A DNA stretch of 64,000 bases, from contig NZ_STGT01000008.1 of the NCBI RefSeq assembly GCF_004912145.1, positions 124,001 through 188,000 of the forward strand, written 5' to 3'. How positions within the stretch are numbered: the first letter of the stretch is position 1; every line of letters begins with the position of its first letter. This DNA is from Peteryoungia rhizophila. GTDB taxonomy: Bacteria > Pseudomonadota > Alphaproteobacteria > Rhizobiales > Rhizobiaceae. A model generated the notes under the pieces. It was given only the letters and a program-made list of their open reading frames with translations, searched no databases and had not been told where the DNA came from. Of the stretch, positions 42,119 to 50,327 are shown in pieces. The translations under genes and the position numbers were made by a program.

Positions 42119-43636
42119 GTGGATACGTTTGCTTTCCTTCTCGACGGGCTGCTGATTGCAGCGCAGCCGATCAACCTCTTTTATGCCCTGATCGGCGTGA
42201 CGCTCGGAACGCTCGTCGGCGTCCTGCCCGGTATCGGACCTGCGCTGACTGTCGCGCTTCTGCTTCCTGTCACTTACCAGCTCGATCCTGCGGGGTCGCT
42301 GATCATGTTCGCCGGCATCTATTACGGCGGCATGTATGGCGGTTCGACGACATCGATCCTGCTGAACACGCCCGGCGAGAGCGCCTCGATCGTCACGGCA
42401 CTCGAAGGCAACAAGATGGCCCGAGCCGGGCGCGGTGGACCGGCGCTTGCGACAGCGGCGATCGGCTCCTTCGTCGCAGGATTGATTGCGACTCTCGCGC
42501 TCGCCTTCATCGCGCCGTTTGTCGTCAAGTTCGCACTGTCCTTCGGACCACGAGAATATTTCGCCCTCATGATACTGGCCTTCGTGACGGTCTCGGCGGC
42601 TTTCGGGGATTCCACGCTCCGCGGTCTGACTGCTCTCTTCATTGGTCTTGCCTTTTCTATCGTCGGGATCGACCAGTTGACCGGCCAAACCCGCCTGAGC
42701 TTCGGCGTGCCGGACCTTCTCGACGGACTGGAAGTTACGACGCTCGCCGTCGCCATGTTCGCAATCGGGGAGACACTGTATGTCGCCGCGCAAGGCGCTC
42801 GGGCGCCTGAAAAGGTAGAGGCGGTGCGCGGTTCGCTGTGGATGAACAAATCGGATTGGAAGCGCTCCTGGATGCCCTGGCTCCGCGGCACGGCGATCGG
42901 TTTTCCGATCGGCGCGATGCCAGCTGGCGGTGCCGACGTGTCGAGCTTCCTCTCCTATTCTACGGAAAAGAGCTTTTCCAAGCACCCGGAAGAGTTCGGT
43001 CACGGCGCTATCGAAGGGGTTGCTGGTCCGGAGGCTGCCAACAACGCTTCGGCTGCCGGTACGCTCGTTCCTCTGCTGACGCTCGGCCTGCCGACGACGG
43101 CGACAGCAGCGATCATGCTCGCCGGCTTCCAGCAGTTCGGCCTCCAGCCGGGACCGTTGCTGTTCGCCACCAATCCGCAGCTCGTCTGGGGCCTCATCGC
43201 CTCGCTGCTGATCGCGAATTTCATGCTGCTGGTGCTGAACCTGCCTCTGATCGGTCTCTGGGTGCGTCTCCTGACCATTCCGAAGCCGTGGCTCTATGCC
43301 GGCATCCTGGTCTTTGCGACACTCGGGACGATAGGTGCCAATCCGTCCGTGTTCGAGCTCGGACTGCTGCTCACCTTTGGTGTGCTGGGCTACATCATGC
43401 GCGTCTTCGGTTATCCGATCGCGCCTGTGATCGTTGGACTGATCCTGGGTCCGATGGCCGAACAGCAGCTTCGTCGTGCATTGTCGATCAGCCAGGGTGA
43501 TCCCACGGTTCTGATTACCTCGCCGATTGCGGCTTTGCTGCTTGCACTCGCAGCCATCGCGCTCATTGTCCCGCTGATCCTTCGGGCGCGGGGCAAGGGG
43601 CAGGTCCTGGCACAGGTCGCTGCCACCGAGGACTGA
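42119..43636 (+). CDS. tctA: Tripartite tricarboxylate transporter large membrane subunit
   Basis: A 505-residue integral membrane protein starting at GTG nine bases after GAGGGG. The TctA signature at the front is GVTLGTLVGVLPGIGPALTVALLLP, followed by YYGGMYGGSTTSILLNTPGE and GPREYFALM. Near residue 300 comes EGVAGPEAANNASAAGTLVPLLTLGLP, the second copy of the internal repeat. About twelve helices can be counted. TctA is the ion-coupled pore. The protein is full length, and the whole tctCBA set looks intact. Confidence 0.94.
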   Translation: MDTFAFLLDGLLIAAQPINLFYALIGVTLGTLVGVLPGIGPALTVALLLPVTYQLDPAGSLIMFAGIYYGGMYGGSTTSILLNTPGESASIVTALEGNKMARAGRGGPALATAAIGSFVAGLIATLALAFIAPFVVKFALSFGPREYFALMILAFVTVSAAFGDSTLRGLTALFIGLAFSIVGIDQLTGQTRLSFGVPDLLDGLEVTTLAVAMFAIGETLYVAAQGARAPEKVEAVRGSLWMNKSDWKRSWMPWLRGTAIGFPIGAMPAGGADVSSFLSYSTEKSFSKHPEEFGHGAIEGVAGPEAANNASAAGTLVPLLTLGLPTTATAAIMLAGFQQFGLQPGPLLFATNPQLVWGLIASLLIANFMLLVLNLPLIGLWVRLLTIPKPWLYAGILVFATLGTIGANPSVFELGLLLTFGVLGYIMRVFGYPIAPVIVGLILGPMAEQQLRRALSISQGDPTVLITSPIAALLLALAAIALIVPLILRARGKGQVLAQVAATED

Positions 43637-43654
43637 GGGGTAACCATGTCTTCG

Positions 43655-43691
43655 GCCGATGCAGGACTTCGTTAAGTCGACCTGCATCGGC
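43655..43691 (+). other. Strong hairpin after tctA
   Basis: GCCGATGCAGG (43655-43665) and CCTGCATCGGC (43681-43691) make a perfect 11-bp stem with an inner ACTT/AAGT pair and a CGTT loop. No T-run follows. It may protect the tctCBA transcript end or partly stop transcription before the small gene. Confidence 0.6.
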
Positions 43692-43751
43692 TGCATGGCT
43701 GGCTTGATTTTCCGTCCATTGTATTTGTAACTCCGGAGGACCATCTTCTGC

Positions 43752-43943
43752 TTGCAAACAAAGAAAGCGAGCAAAGAAATGTCTAGCCTCCGCAAGTCCG
43801 TCCAGCAAGGTTTCCTCGGTCGTGCGATCGCCGTCATCGGCGCAGCAAGCTCCGCAGCGGCCGCTGTCGAGGGACACCGTCGTCCGAAGGATCACCACCT
43901 GAAGGCGCTCGGCATCAACCCGGCTGATTTTCCGCGTTACTGA
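43752..43943 (+). CDS. Small basic protein of unknown function
   Basis: A 63-residue protein if begun at the TTG at 43752, which lies 11 bases after GGAGGA; an ATG at 43779 would give 54 residues but has no good ribosome site. The sequence (SSLRKSVQQGFLGRAIAVIG, then EGHRRPKDHHLKALGINP and PADFPRY) looks conserved-protein-like: a basic helix, an Ala-rich stretch and a charged tail. I recall similar short proteins in rhizobia, with no known role. Two hairpins follow, the second a proper terminator, which supports it being a real transcription unit. It has no cysteine and no membrane helix of full length. Confidence 0.6.
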   Translation: MQTKKASKEMSSLRKSVQQGFLGRAIAVIGAASSAAAAVEGHRRPKDHHLKALGINPADFPRY

Positions 43944-43964
43944 TCCAGACAGGGTTCACTTATC

Positions 43965-43983
43965 GGGCGCTCCTCGGGCGCCC
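43965..43983 (+). other. Short hairpin after the small gene
   Basis: GGGCGC and GCGCCC form a 6-bp stem around TCCTCGG, 22 bases past the small gene's stop. It stands just before the terminator hairpin and may act with it. Confidence 0.45.
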
Positions 43984-43996
43984 TCCAAGACGATCG

Positions 43997-44018
43997 AACG
44001 GGCCGAGAGGCCCGTTTT
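43997..44018 (+). terminator. Rho-independent terminator after tctCBA and the small gene
   Basis: AACGGGCC-GAGA-GGCCCGTT makes a perfect 8-bp stem with a 4-base loop and runs into TTTTGCGTTTCG. It is the clearest intrinsic terminator on the plus strand in this part of the window. Confidence 0.85.
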
Positions 44019-44068
44019 GCGTTTCGTTCATCGAGTGGAATAGCCTTTGGGGATCGGGGCTCATCGCC

Positions 44069-45949
44069 TTATGTGTTCAGACGATCGCTTGCAGCCGTCA
44101 ATGCGATGTTCACACCATTTGGCAACCACTGGAAATCGATGCTGCCGCCCAGTTGATGGGTTGCGCTTGTGCGTGCGAGTTTGCTGCCAAAGCCTTCCAT
44201 CGTCGGCGCGGTAATCTGCGACTGAGACCGCGCGACCATTTCTCGCCATTCCAGATTGAACGATGATCCGTCCATGTGCCATCTCACGTCGAGGCGGCCA
44301 TCCGCATCTCGAAACGGTCCGTATTTGGCCGCGTTGGTGGCGAGCTCATGGAATATCAGGGCGAAGCTTGTCGATGCATGCGGACCGAGCTGAAGGTCAG
44401 GTCCGGCTAGCGAAAGCTGAACTGCCTGGTTGGCGACATGTGGCGAGAGGATTTCTTCGATCAGCAAGCGGAAAGCCACGGTTTCGCCGCGTTGCGAGCT
44501 GGAGCTGATGGCGGGCTGAATCAACTGGTGTGCCTTTGACAGAGCCTGCAACCGGCCATGCAGCGCCTGGGCCATCGCCGTCACCGACGGGGCGGAGCGG
44601 GCCGTCATCGTGATCATGCCGGCGGTGATTGCAAACAGGTTCTTGACCCGATGATTGAGCTCGCGCAGCAAGAGCTGGCGTTCTTCCTCGGCGACCTTGA
44701 GATCATGGATGTCGGTGCAGGTTCCATACCAGCGCGTGATCTCGCCCCTTTCGTCGCGCACACATTGGGCGCGCCCGATGACCCAGCGATAAGCGCCTGA
44801 GTGATGGAGCAGCCGGTATTCAACATGATACGGCTCACCTGTGGCGAGGCTGTGCTGCCATCTTTCCCAGGCTTCGGCCCGGTCGTCGGGGTGGAAAACT
44901 CTGTCCCATTCTGCCCCGTTCGTCAGCCCTTCCTGTACTCCGGTATATTCGTACCAACGTTGGTTGAAGTAATCATGATCACCATCGGGCAGGGTGGACC
45001 AGATCATCTGGTCAATAGAGTTGACGATGGCCTCGAAGCGTTGCTCGCTATCCCTCAAGGCGGCCATGGCCGTGGCTGCGTCGGTGACATCGGAAGCCTG
45101 TACGAAGATTCCAACCCGTTCGCCGGTGGTGCCCGTGATCGGCTGGAAAACGAAGTCGACATGGCGCCATTGACGTTCGCCGTCCGGAAGCAGGAATTCA
45201 ATCGGGACTGCCTTGCCCTGGTAGGGCTCGCCACTCGAATAAACGCGATCGAGAATATCGACAAAGCCCTGCGCTTGCACTTCGGGTAATGCATGGGACA
45301 CGCTCTTGCCGACAAGTCCGGTCCGCTGAACCAGCGCTTCGTAGGCCGGATTCACCAGTTTGAAAGTGTGGGACGAACCTTCGAGAATGGCGATTGCTGC
45401 TGGGGCTTGCGCGAAGAGCCGGCCCAGACGAGCGATCTCTTCCTGAGCTTCATGCCTGGCCCGCACCGCTGCCGTCGTCTCGTTGCCCTGGTTGAAAATG
45501 CCTACAATCTCACCGAATTCATCCCTGATGGCGGTGAAGCTGTAGTTCCAGTAGCTCTCCGTCTGAACGCCGTTCCGCACGATGGGCAGCATCTGATCGT
45601 AGGTGGACAGACCCTTGCCGGTCGCCATCACCTCTTCGAACTGTGGTCCGACCACTTCCCAGATGTCCGACCAGACTTCCGCCGCAGGTCTTCCGAGGGC
45701 CCACGGGTGGCGCTCTCCAGGAATGTGGGACCAACTGTCGTTGTAGAGCAAGCGCAGGTCCGGCCCCCAATAGATGGCAGTCGGGAAGCTCGAATTAAGA
45801 CAGATTGAAAGGGCCGATCGAAGCGCAGCGGGCCATTCTTCCAACGGTCCTAGCCCGTCGGACCAGTCGCGATTGCGGATCAGCTCCGCCATCACTCCGC
45901 CATTCTTGAGAAAGCCGGGTGCGGCGTTTCGTTGCACGTCCGTGGACAT
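44069..45949 (-). CDS. PAS-domain sensor histidine kinase of the HWE type
   Basis: A 626-residue kinase with no membrane helix, thus probably cytoplasmic. Three PAS-like domains occupy about 35-165 (a WGPDLRLLYNDSW start), 170-290 and 300-420 (RWYEYTGVQEG). The HWE core follows: phosphoacceptor His in LLRELNHRVKNLFAI (about 432), then FHELATNAAKYG with the N-box and LEWREM with the W-x-E that names the family. The start follows AGGAAACG. It diverges from the LOV kinase gene, 213 bases away. The stimulus is unknown; no response regulator lies on its own strand, so the single-domain regulator at 47287 may serve it too. Confidence 0.9.
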   Translation of the reverse strand: MSTDVQRNAAPGFLKNGGVMAELIRNRDWSDGLGPLEEWPAALRSALSICLNSSFPTAIYWGPDLRLLYNDSWSHIPGERHPWALGRPAAEVWSDIWEVVGPQFEEVMATGKGLSTYDQMLPIVRNGVQTESYWNYSFTAIRDEFGEIVGIFNQGNETTAAVRARHEAQEEIARLGRLFAQAPAAIAILEGSSHTFKLVNPAYEALVQRTGLVGKSVSHALPEVQAQGFVDILDRVYSSGEPYQGKAVPIEFLLPDGERQWRHVDFVFQPITGTTGERVGIFVQASDVTDAATAMAALRDSEQRFEAIVNSIDQMIWSTLPDGDHDYFNQRWYEYTGVQEGLTNGAEWDRVFHPDDRAEAWERWQHSLATGEPYHVEYRLLHHSGAYRWVIGRAQCVRDERGEITRWYGTCTDIHDLKVAEEERQLLLRELNHRVKNLFAITAGMITMTARSAPSVTAMAQALHGRLQALSKAHQLIQPAISSSSQRGETVAFRLLIEEILSPHVANQAVQLSLAGPDLQLGPHASTSFALIFHELATNAAKYGPFRDADGRLDVRWHMDGSSFNLEWREMVARSQSQITAPTMEGFGSKLARTSATHQLGGSIDFQWLPNGVNIALTAASDRLNT

Positions 45950-46162
45950 CGTTTCCTGCTGCGTTGAGCTGCGCTTTTTCGGCTTTTGAAAGTGAGATAG
46001 GACAAACGCAGATGCAAGTCCATTCCCCTCGCTCAGGAGCCGGACCCCACCACCTTCCCGCTCGGCGTATTCATTCGCTACCCAAAAATCCGGGGGGCTG
46101 CGGTGGAACTTTTCCTGTTGTCACGTCATTTATCAACCGGCCTGATCCAGGACAGTGTGTGA

Positions 46163-47290
46163 ATGACAGAACAGAAATCCTCGCAGCGGGGCGCACAAGA
46201 CGCCGGCGACCGACTCCTCGCCTCGCATCTGGCGGAGGATCCCTTCCCAGCGGCCTTCAAGGCCACACGCATGCCCATGCTGATCACCGATCCACGGCAG
46301 CCGGACAACCCGATCATCTTCTGCAATCAGGCTTTCATGACGCTCACGGGCTACTCCGTCGACGAGCTGATCGGGCGCAATTGCCGCCTGCTGCAGGGGC
46401 CGGATACAGATCCTGAAGCTGTAAACCGGCTGCGCAGCGCTGTGGCGGCAGAGGAGGATGTGGCGCTGGATATCCTCAACTACCGAAAGGACGGAACATC
46501 CTTCTGGAACGCCCTGTTTGTCAGTCCCGTTCGCGATGTCGATGGGACCGTCATCTATTTCTTCGCATCACAGCTCGATTTCACGACCATCAAGAGCAAG
46601 GAACGCGAACTTGCCGAGGCCCGCAATTCGGCCGAGGAAGAAGTGGCCAAGCGAACGCATGACCTCTCGCAAGCCTTGAAAGCGCAGACGATCCTGGTCC
46701 ATGAAGTCGACCATCGTGTGAAGAACAATCTGCTTACCATCGCCTCCATCGTGAAGCTGCAGGCGCGCATGTCGGAAAGCGAAGTGGTCAAGCGGACGCT
46801 CTTTTCCGTACTCAACCGTGTCGAGGCATTGAGCACAGTCCAGCGCAAACTTTTCACAAGCAGCGATTTGGGGCGTTTCGACGTCTCCGATTTCGCCAAG
46901 GATCTGATCGAGGATCTCGTCGGCGCCCTCAAGCGCGACGACATCCGTGTCGTAACCGATCTCTCCCCCGTCCTCGTGCCGGCCGTAAAGGCCTCACCGC
47001 TTGCGCTCATCATCAACGAGCTGGTGCTCGATGCCGTCCGTCGCGGTTTGAGCGACGGGGGTGGCGATATCTATCTGCAGGTGAAGCGAACGAATGGCCA
47101 TTTTCTGATCCGCGTGACCGACACAACGACACCCGTATCGGTCAATCCGGAGGAAGATGCGTTTGGCAAGCTGATGCTTGAGACATGCAGCCGGCAACTG
47201 GGAGCCGAAATCCGTCGCGAGGTCGATGGCCATCGAACTGATGTGCTGGTCACCATGCTGGTCGAAGAGAAAAAGGATACGGACACTTGA
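46163..47290 (+). CDS. LOV-domain histidine kinase with altered ATP-binding motifs
   Basis: A 375-residue soluble protein. Residues about 28-140 form a LOV photosensor: GRNCRLLQGPDTD holds the photoactive Cys74, and NYRKDGTSFWNALFVSPV continues the FMN pocket. After a helical linker, HisKA_2 has the phosphoacceptor His184 in EVDHRVKNNLLTIASI. The ATPase domain is altered: the N-box reads INELVLDAV with Asp at 290 where Asn is normal, and the expected D-x-G-x-G box reads TDTTTPVS. Blue-light sensing is well supported; autokinase activity is uncertain. The response-regulator gene begins in its stop codon. Confidence 0.88.
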   Translation: MTEQKSSQRGAQDAGDRLLASHLAEDPFPAAFKATRMPMLITDPRQPDNPIIFCNQAFMTLTGYSVDELIGRNCRLLQGPDTDPEAVNRLRSAVAAEEDVALDILNYRKDGTSFWNALFVSPVRDVDGTVIYFFASQLDFTTIKSKERELAEARNSAEEEVAKRTHDLSQALKAQTILVHEVDHRVKNNLLTIASIVKLQARMSESEVVKRTLFSVLNRVEALSTVQRKLFTSSDLGRFDVSDFAKDLIEDLVGALKRDDIRVVTDLSPVLVPAVKASPLALIINELVLDAVRRGLSDGGGDIYLQVKRTNGHFLIRVTDTTTPVSVNPEEDAFGKLMLETCSRQLGAEIRREVDGHRTDVLVTMLVEEKKDTDT

Positions 47291-47697
47291 AGATCATGAT
47301 CGTTGAAGATGAGGCGCTGCTGGCCCTCGAGCTCGAACTCGAAGTGGAATCGGCTGGCCATGTCGTCGTCGGAACGGCGGCCTCGCGAAAGGCTGCCTTC
47401 GACATCATCGACGGAAGTGCTCCGGAATTCGCCTTCGTGGACGTGCACCTCAGCGATGGTCCATCCGGCATCGATATCGGCCGCCGCCTGGCGGAACGCA
47501 ATATCCCCTTCGTGTTCGTAACGGGTAACATCAAGCGGATTCCCGAGGACTTCGTCGGCGCGATCGGCGCGATCGAAAAGCCCTATACGATGAACGGGCT
47601 ACAGAATGCGCTGACTTACATCGCGGCAACGATCGATGGTCATGAGGCCTCCGCTCCAGCCGGTCTCATTCTCGCCGAGCAGGCTTCTGCGGTTTAA
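47287..47697 (+). CDS. Single-domain response regulator
   Basis: A 136-residue receiver domain without an output domain. The phosphate acceptor is Asp52 (FVDVHLSDG), with the acidic pair in VEDEA, Thr79 in FVTGN and Lys98 in EKPY all in place. The TTG at 47287 overlaps the LOV kinase stop (TTGA); an ATG nine bases on is possible. Coupled translation makes it the likely partner of the LOV kinase. Stand-alone receivers of this type often act in general-stress or phosphorelay switches in Alphaproteobacteria, which is plausible but unproven here. Confidence 0.9.
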   Translation: MKIMIVEDEALLALELELEVESAGHVVVGTAASRKAAFDIIDGSAPEFAFVDVHLSDGPSGIDIGRRLAERNIPFVFVTGNIKRIPEDFVGAIGAIEKPYTMNGLQNALTYIAATIDGHEASAPAGLILAEQASAV

Positions 47698-47758
47698 AGA
47701 AAACGCAGCGAAATGGGGAGCAGCGCATCGAGGGAGATGGCAGCTGTCACACGAAAGG

Positions 47759-48433
47759 CTAGAAGGACAAGATCTGGCACTGCCTGCGGGGACCGCCGCC
47801 GTAAGGCTGGTAAGAATTGTCTTCCACTCGGTATGAGCGGTAGCGCTCCATGCACGCCCGAATGTTCTGCATCCCAGATGCGTCGGGACCAATTTCGTTT
47901 CGATCGTTGCTGACGGTGACCAGGCTGCCTTCGCCCTGGTCCATGTCAGCCGCGGGGTTCACTTGGTGGGGCGACGCGCAGTCGCGCAATTCCCCGCTGA
48001 AGCCGCGATATGTGTTGTCGACGGGATCATAGGAACGATAACGCGTCGCACACCAGGCGACATGCTCAGGCGGCAGGGCCGCAAGGCCCATGTCGGCCAG
48101 ATCATCGGTAACGGAGCCGGTGGCGGCCAGATCGATACCGCCGACGCGTGAGCCGGAGTCGGATTGCTCGGTCTCAAGCGTCGCCACCATTTCGGCCGCC
48201 TTCGGCTCTGTCATCACAACATGGCTGGCATAACGCGGGGGCAAACGCTCCAAATTCTGCTCGGTGCGATCGATGCGAACCGGTTCAGACGTCCACAAAT
48301 CGGCAATGTCGAGGCCGGTGAATTGGTGCTGTTCTTCCTCCGGTGAAAAGGCAGCGGAAGCGACCACCACGCCGCCGATTACCATCCCGACCGAGAGGGC
48401 TGATGCTGCAAGCAGTTCCAGAACGGGTTTCAT
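47759..48433 (-). CDS. BA14K-like exported protein with two motif copies
   Basis: A 224-residue secreted or membrane-anchored protein. Residues about 8-28 are a hydrophobic signal or anchor (AASALSVGMVIGGVVVASAA). Two copies of the BA14K motif occur in the C-terminal half: WCATRYRSYDPVDNTYRGF (127-145) and CMERYRSYRVEDNSYQPYGG (194-213), each followed by a Cys. BA14K proteins, first known as a Brucella immunoreactive protein, usually have one such motif near the end. The doubled form suggests a tandem duplication. The ATG follows GAGGGAGA, and a candidate stress promoter lies upstream. Confidence 0.8.
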   Translation of the reverse strand: MKPVLELLAASALSVGMVIGGVVVASAAFSPEEEQHQFTGLDIADLWTSEPVRIDRTEQNLERLPPRYASHVVMTEPKAAEMVATLETEQSDSGSRVGGIDLAATGSVTDDLADMGLAALPPEHVAWCATRYRSYDPVDNTYRGFSGELRDCASPHQVNPAADMDQGEGSLVTVSNDRNEIGPDASGMQNIRACMERYRSYRVEDNSYQPYGGGPRRQCQILSF

Positions 48434-48445
48434 CGGGATCTCCCT

Positions 48446-48462
48446 CTGTCATGTAATGACAG
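48446..48462. promoter_or_regulatory. CTGTCAT-GTA-ATGACAG inverted repeat before the BA14K gene
   Basis: A perfect 7-bp inverted repeat with a 3-base centre, 13 to 29 bases upstream of the start codon. It would overlap the 5' untranslated region, so it could be an operator or form a small mRNA hairpin. Confidence 0.5.
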
Positions 48463-48465
48463 GAG

Positions 48466-48490
48466 AATGTAAATCTCCGCAGACGGTTCC
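48466..48490 (-). promoter_or_regulatory. EcfG-like general-stress promoter before the BA14K gene
   Basis: On the minus strand, GGAAC (48490-48486), 16 bases, then CATT (48469-48466). The known alphaproteobacterial EcfG consensus is GGAAC-N16/17-CGTT, so the -35 box and spacing match and the -10 box matches three of four bases. The gene starts 33 bases downstream. Confidence 0.42.
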
Positions 48491-48542
48491 CGCTGAAACT
48501 TCTCCCAGGCTTGATTTCACAGATCTTTTGGTAAATGCGCCG

Positions 48543-50327
48543 TCAGTGATTGTGACGGGGCGGTGTCTTGGAGATCTGCCTGAAGTTTTCCGCGTCGCGA
48601 ATAGTGGCGCCGTCTGCGAGTTGCGTCACCGTTTGCCGATAGAGCCGCTGCCATGGCGTCGCGTCCTGGGGCACCGCCGGGATCCCTTCGGATTTTCTCC
48701 TCGCTATCTCGGCTTCATCGACGAGCATGTCGCAGCGGCCTTGATTGAGGTCGATGCGAATGACGTCGCCAGTCCTTACCCAGGCGAGGCCACCACCGGC
48801 GGCACTTTCGGGCGAAGCGTTGAGAATGGATGGGCTGTCCGCTGTGCCGGACTGTCTGCCGTCGCCAATCGTCGGCAAGCTCAGGATCCCGCGCTTGATC
48901 AGGTGATCAGGCGGCTGCATGTTCACCACTTCGGCCGAACCCGGCCAGCCGAGCGGACCGGCACCACGGATGACCAGGACGCAGTTCTCGTCGATGTGGA
49001 GACTTGGATCGTTGATCCGGTGGTGGTAGTCCTCCGATCCGTCGAAAACGATCGCGCGGCCCTCGAAAATGCCCTCGCGTCCTTTCTCCTGGAGGTAGCG
49101 CAGGCGGAAACCTTCCGAAATCACGCTCGTCTTCATGATGGCGAAATCGAAGAGGTTGCCTTTCAAGACGATGAAGCCCGCACGTTCGCGCATGGGTTCG
49201 CCGTAGGGTTTGATCACATCGCGATCGGTCGCCTCCCTGCCGTCCAGATTTTCAGTCATGCTTCGACCGGTGACCGTGAGACAGCTCCCGTCGATCTTGC
49301 CGGCCTGCATCAGCTCCCACATGATCGCCGGTACGCCGCCGGCTCGGTGGAAGCGCTCGCCGAGATAGGCGCCGGCGGGCTGGACATTGGCCAGAAGCGG
49401 AATGTCGTAGCCATGAACCTGCCAATCCTCGGGCAGGAGCTCGACGCCAGCATGTTTTGCCATCGCCATCAAATGCGGCTGGGCATTGGTCGAGCCGCCG
49501 ATCGCGGAGTTGACGCGAATGGCGTTGAGAAAGGCCTCTCGGGTCAGAATATCCGAGGGTCGGACATCTTCCAGGACCAGCTCCACCGCGCGTCTGCCGG
49601 TGCGATAGGCCATCTGGCCACGTTCGCGATAGGCCGCAGGGATTGCAGCGCAACCTGTCAGCGACATGCCGAGTGCCTCGGCGATCGCGTTCATGGTCGA
49701 TGCGGTGCCCATGGTGTTGCAGTGGCCAACTGAGGGGGCGGAATCGAGCGCCCGCTCCAGAAACTCTTCGCGGGTGATTTCACCGGCAGCGTATTTGCGT
49801 CGGGAACGCCAGATGACCGTGCCGGATCCGACCAATTCGCCGTCGTGCCAGCCGTCCAGCATCGGGCCGCCCGACAGCACGATGGCCGGGAGATCCACTG
49901 TCGAGGCGGCCATCAGGGCGGACGGCGTGGTCTTGTCACAGCCCGTGGTGAGAACGACGCCGTCGAAGGGGTAGCCATACAGCAATTCGACAAGGCCGAG
50001 ATAGGCGAGGTTGCGGTCGAGTGCCGCGGTCGGACGCTTGCAGTTCTCGAACAGGGGATGCGAGGGAAACTCGATCGGGATGCCGCCTGCATCGCGAATG
50101 CCGTCGCGCACGCGCTTGGCGAGATCGAGATGATGGCGATTGCAGGGATTGATATCCGATCCGGACTGGGCAATGCCAATGATCGGCTTGCCGGAGCGCA
50201 ACTCCTCCGGCGTCGTGCCATAGTTCATGAAGCGCTCGAGATAGAGCGCAGTCATGTCGAGATGATCAGGGTTGTCGAACCAGTCCTGTGAGCGCAGCCT
50301 GCGTGTCGGCTTTTCAGTTTCGGTCAT
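48543..50327 (-). CDS. IlvD/EDD-family sugar-acid dehydratase
   Basis: A 594-residue Fe-S dehydratase. The ATG at 50327 follows AAGGTG and overlaps the dehydrogenase gene by 14 bases. Iron-sulfur cysteines are Cys62 (SGSDINPCNRHH), Cys130 (TTGCDKTTPS) and Cys203 (GHCNTMGTAS). The long GGPMLDGWHDGELVGSGT loop and the length just under 600 residues place it with pentonate/hexonate dehydratases such as L-arabonate or D-xylonate dehydratase, not with IlvD proper. It should convert an aldonate to its 2-keto-3-deoxy acid. It ends the leftward three-gene unit of the sugar-acid locus. Confidence 0.9.
   Translation of the reverse strand: MTETEKPTRRLRSQDWFDNPDHLDMTALYLERFMNYGTTPEELRSGKPIIGIAQSGSDINPCNRHHLDLAKRVRDGIRDAGGIPIEFPSHPLFENCKRPTAALDRNLAYLGLVELLYGYPFDGVVLTTGCDKTTPSALMAASTVDLPAIVLSGGPMLDGWHDGELVGSGTVIWRSRRKYAAGEITREEFLERALDSAPSVGHCNTMGTASTMNAIAEALGMSLTGCAAIPAAYRERGQMAYRTGRRAVELVLEDVRPSDILTREAFLNAIRVNSAIGGSTNAQPHLMAMAKHAGVELLPEDWQVHGYDIPLLANVQPAGAYLGERFHRAGGVPAIMWELMQAGKIDGSCLTVTGRSMTENLDGREATDRDVIKPYGEPMRERAGFIVLKGNLFDFAIMKTSVISEGFRLRYLQEKGREGIFEGRAIVFDGSEDYHHRINDPSLHIDENCVLVIRGAGPLGWPGSAEVVNMQPPDHLIKRGILSLPTIGDGRQSGTADSPSILNASPESAAGGGLAWVRTGDVIRIDLNQGRCDMLVDEAEIARRKSEGIPAVPQDATPWQRLYRQTVTQLADGATIRDAENFRQISKTPPRHNH

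Noticed and set aside
42044..43837. 597-residue minus-strand open frame
   Set aside because: Antisense to tctA, with Arg/Gln/Glu-rich low-complexity sequence; no domain and no ribosome site.
46105..46130. EcfG-type promoter before the LOV kinase
   Set aside because: GGAAC is present at 46105-46109, but no CGTT-like box occurs 16 or 17 bases later.
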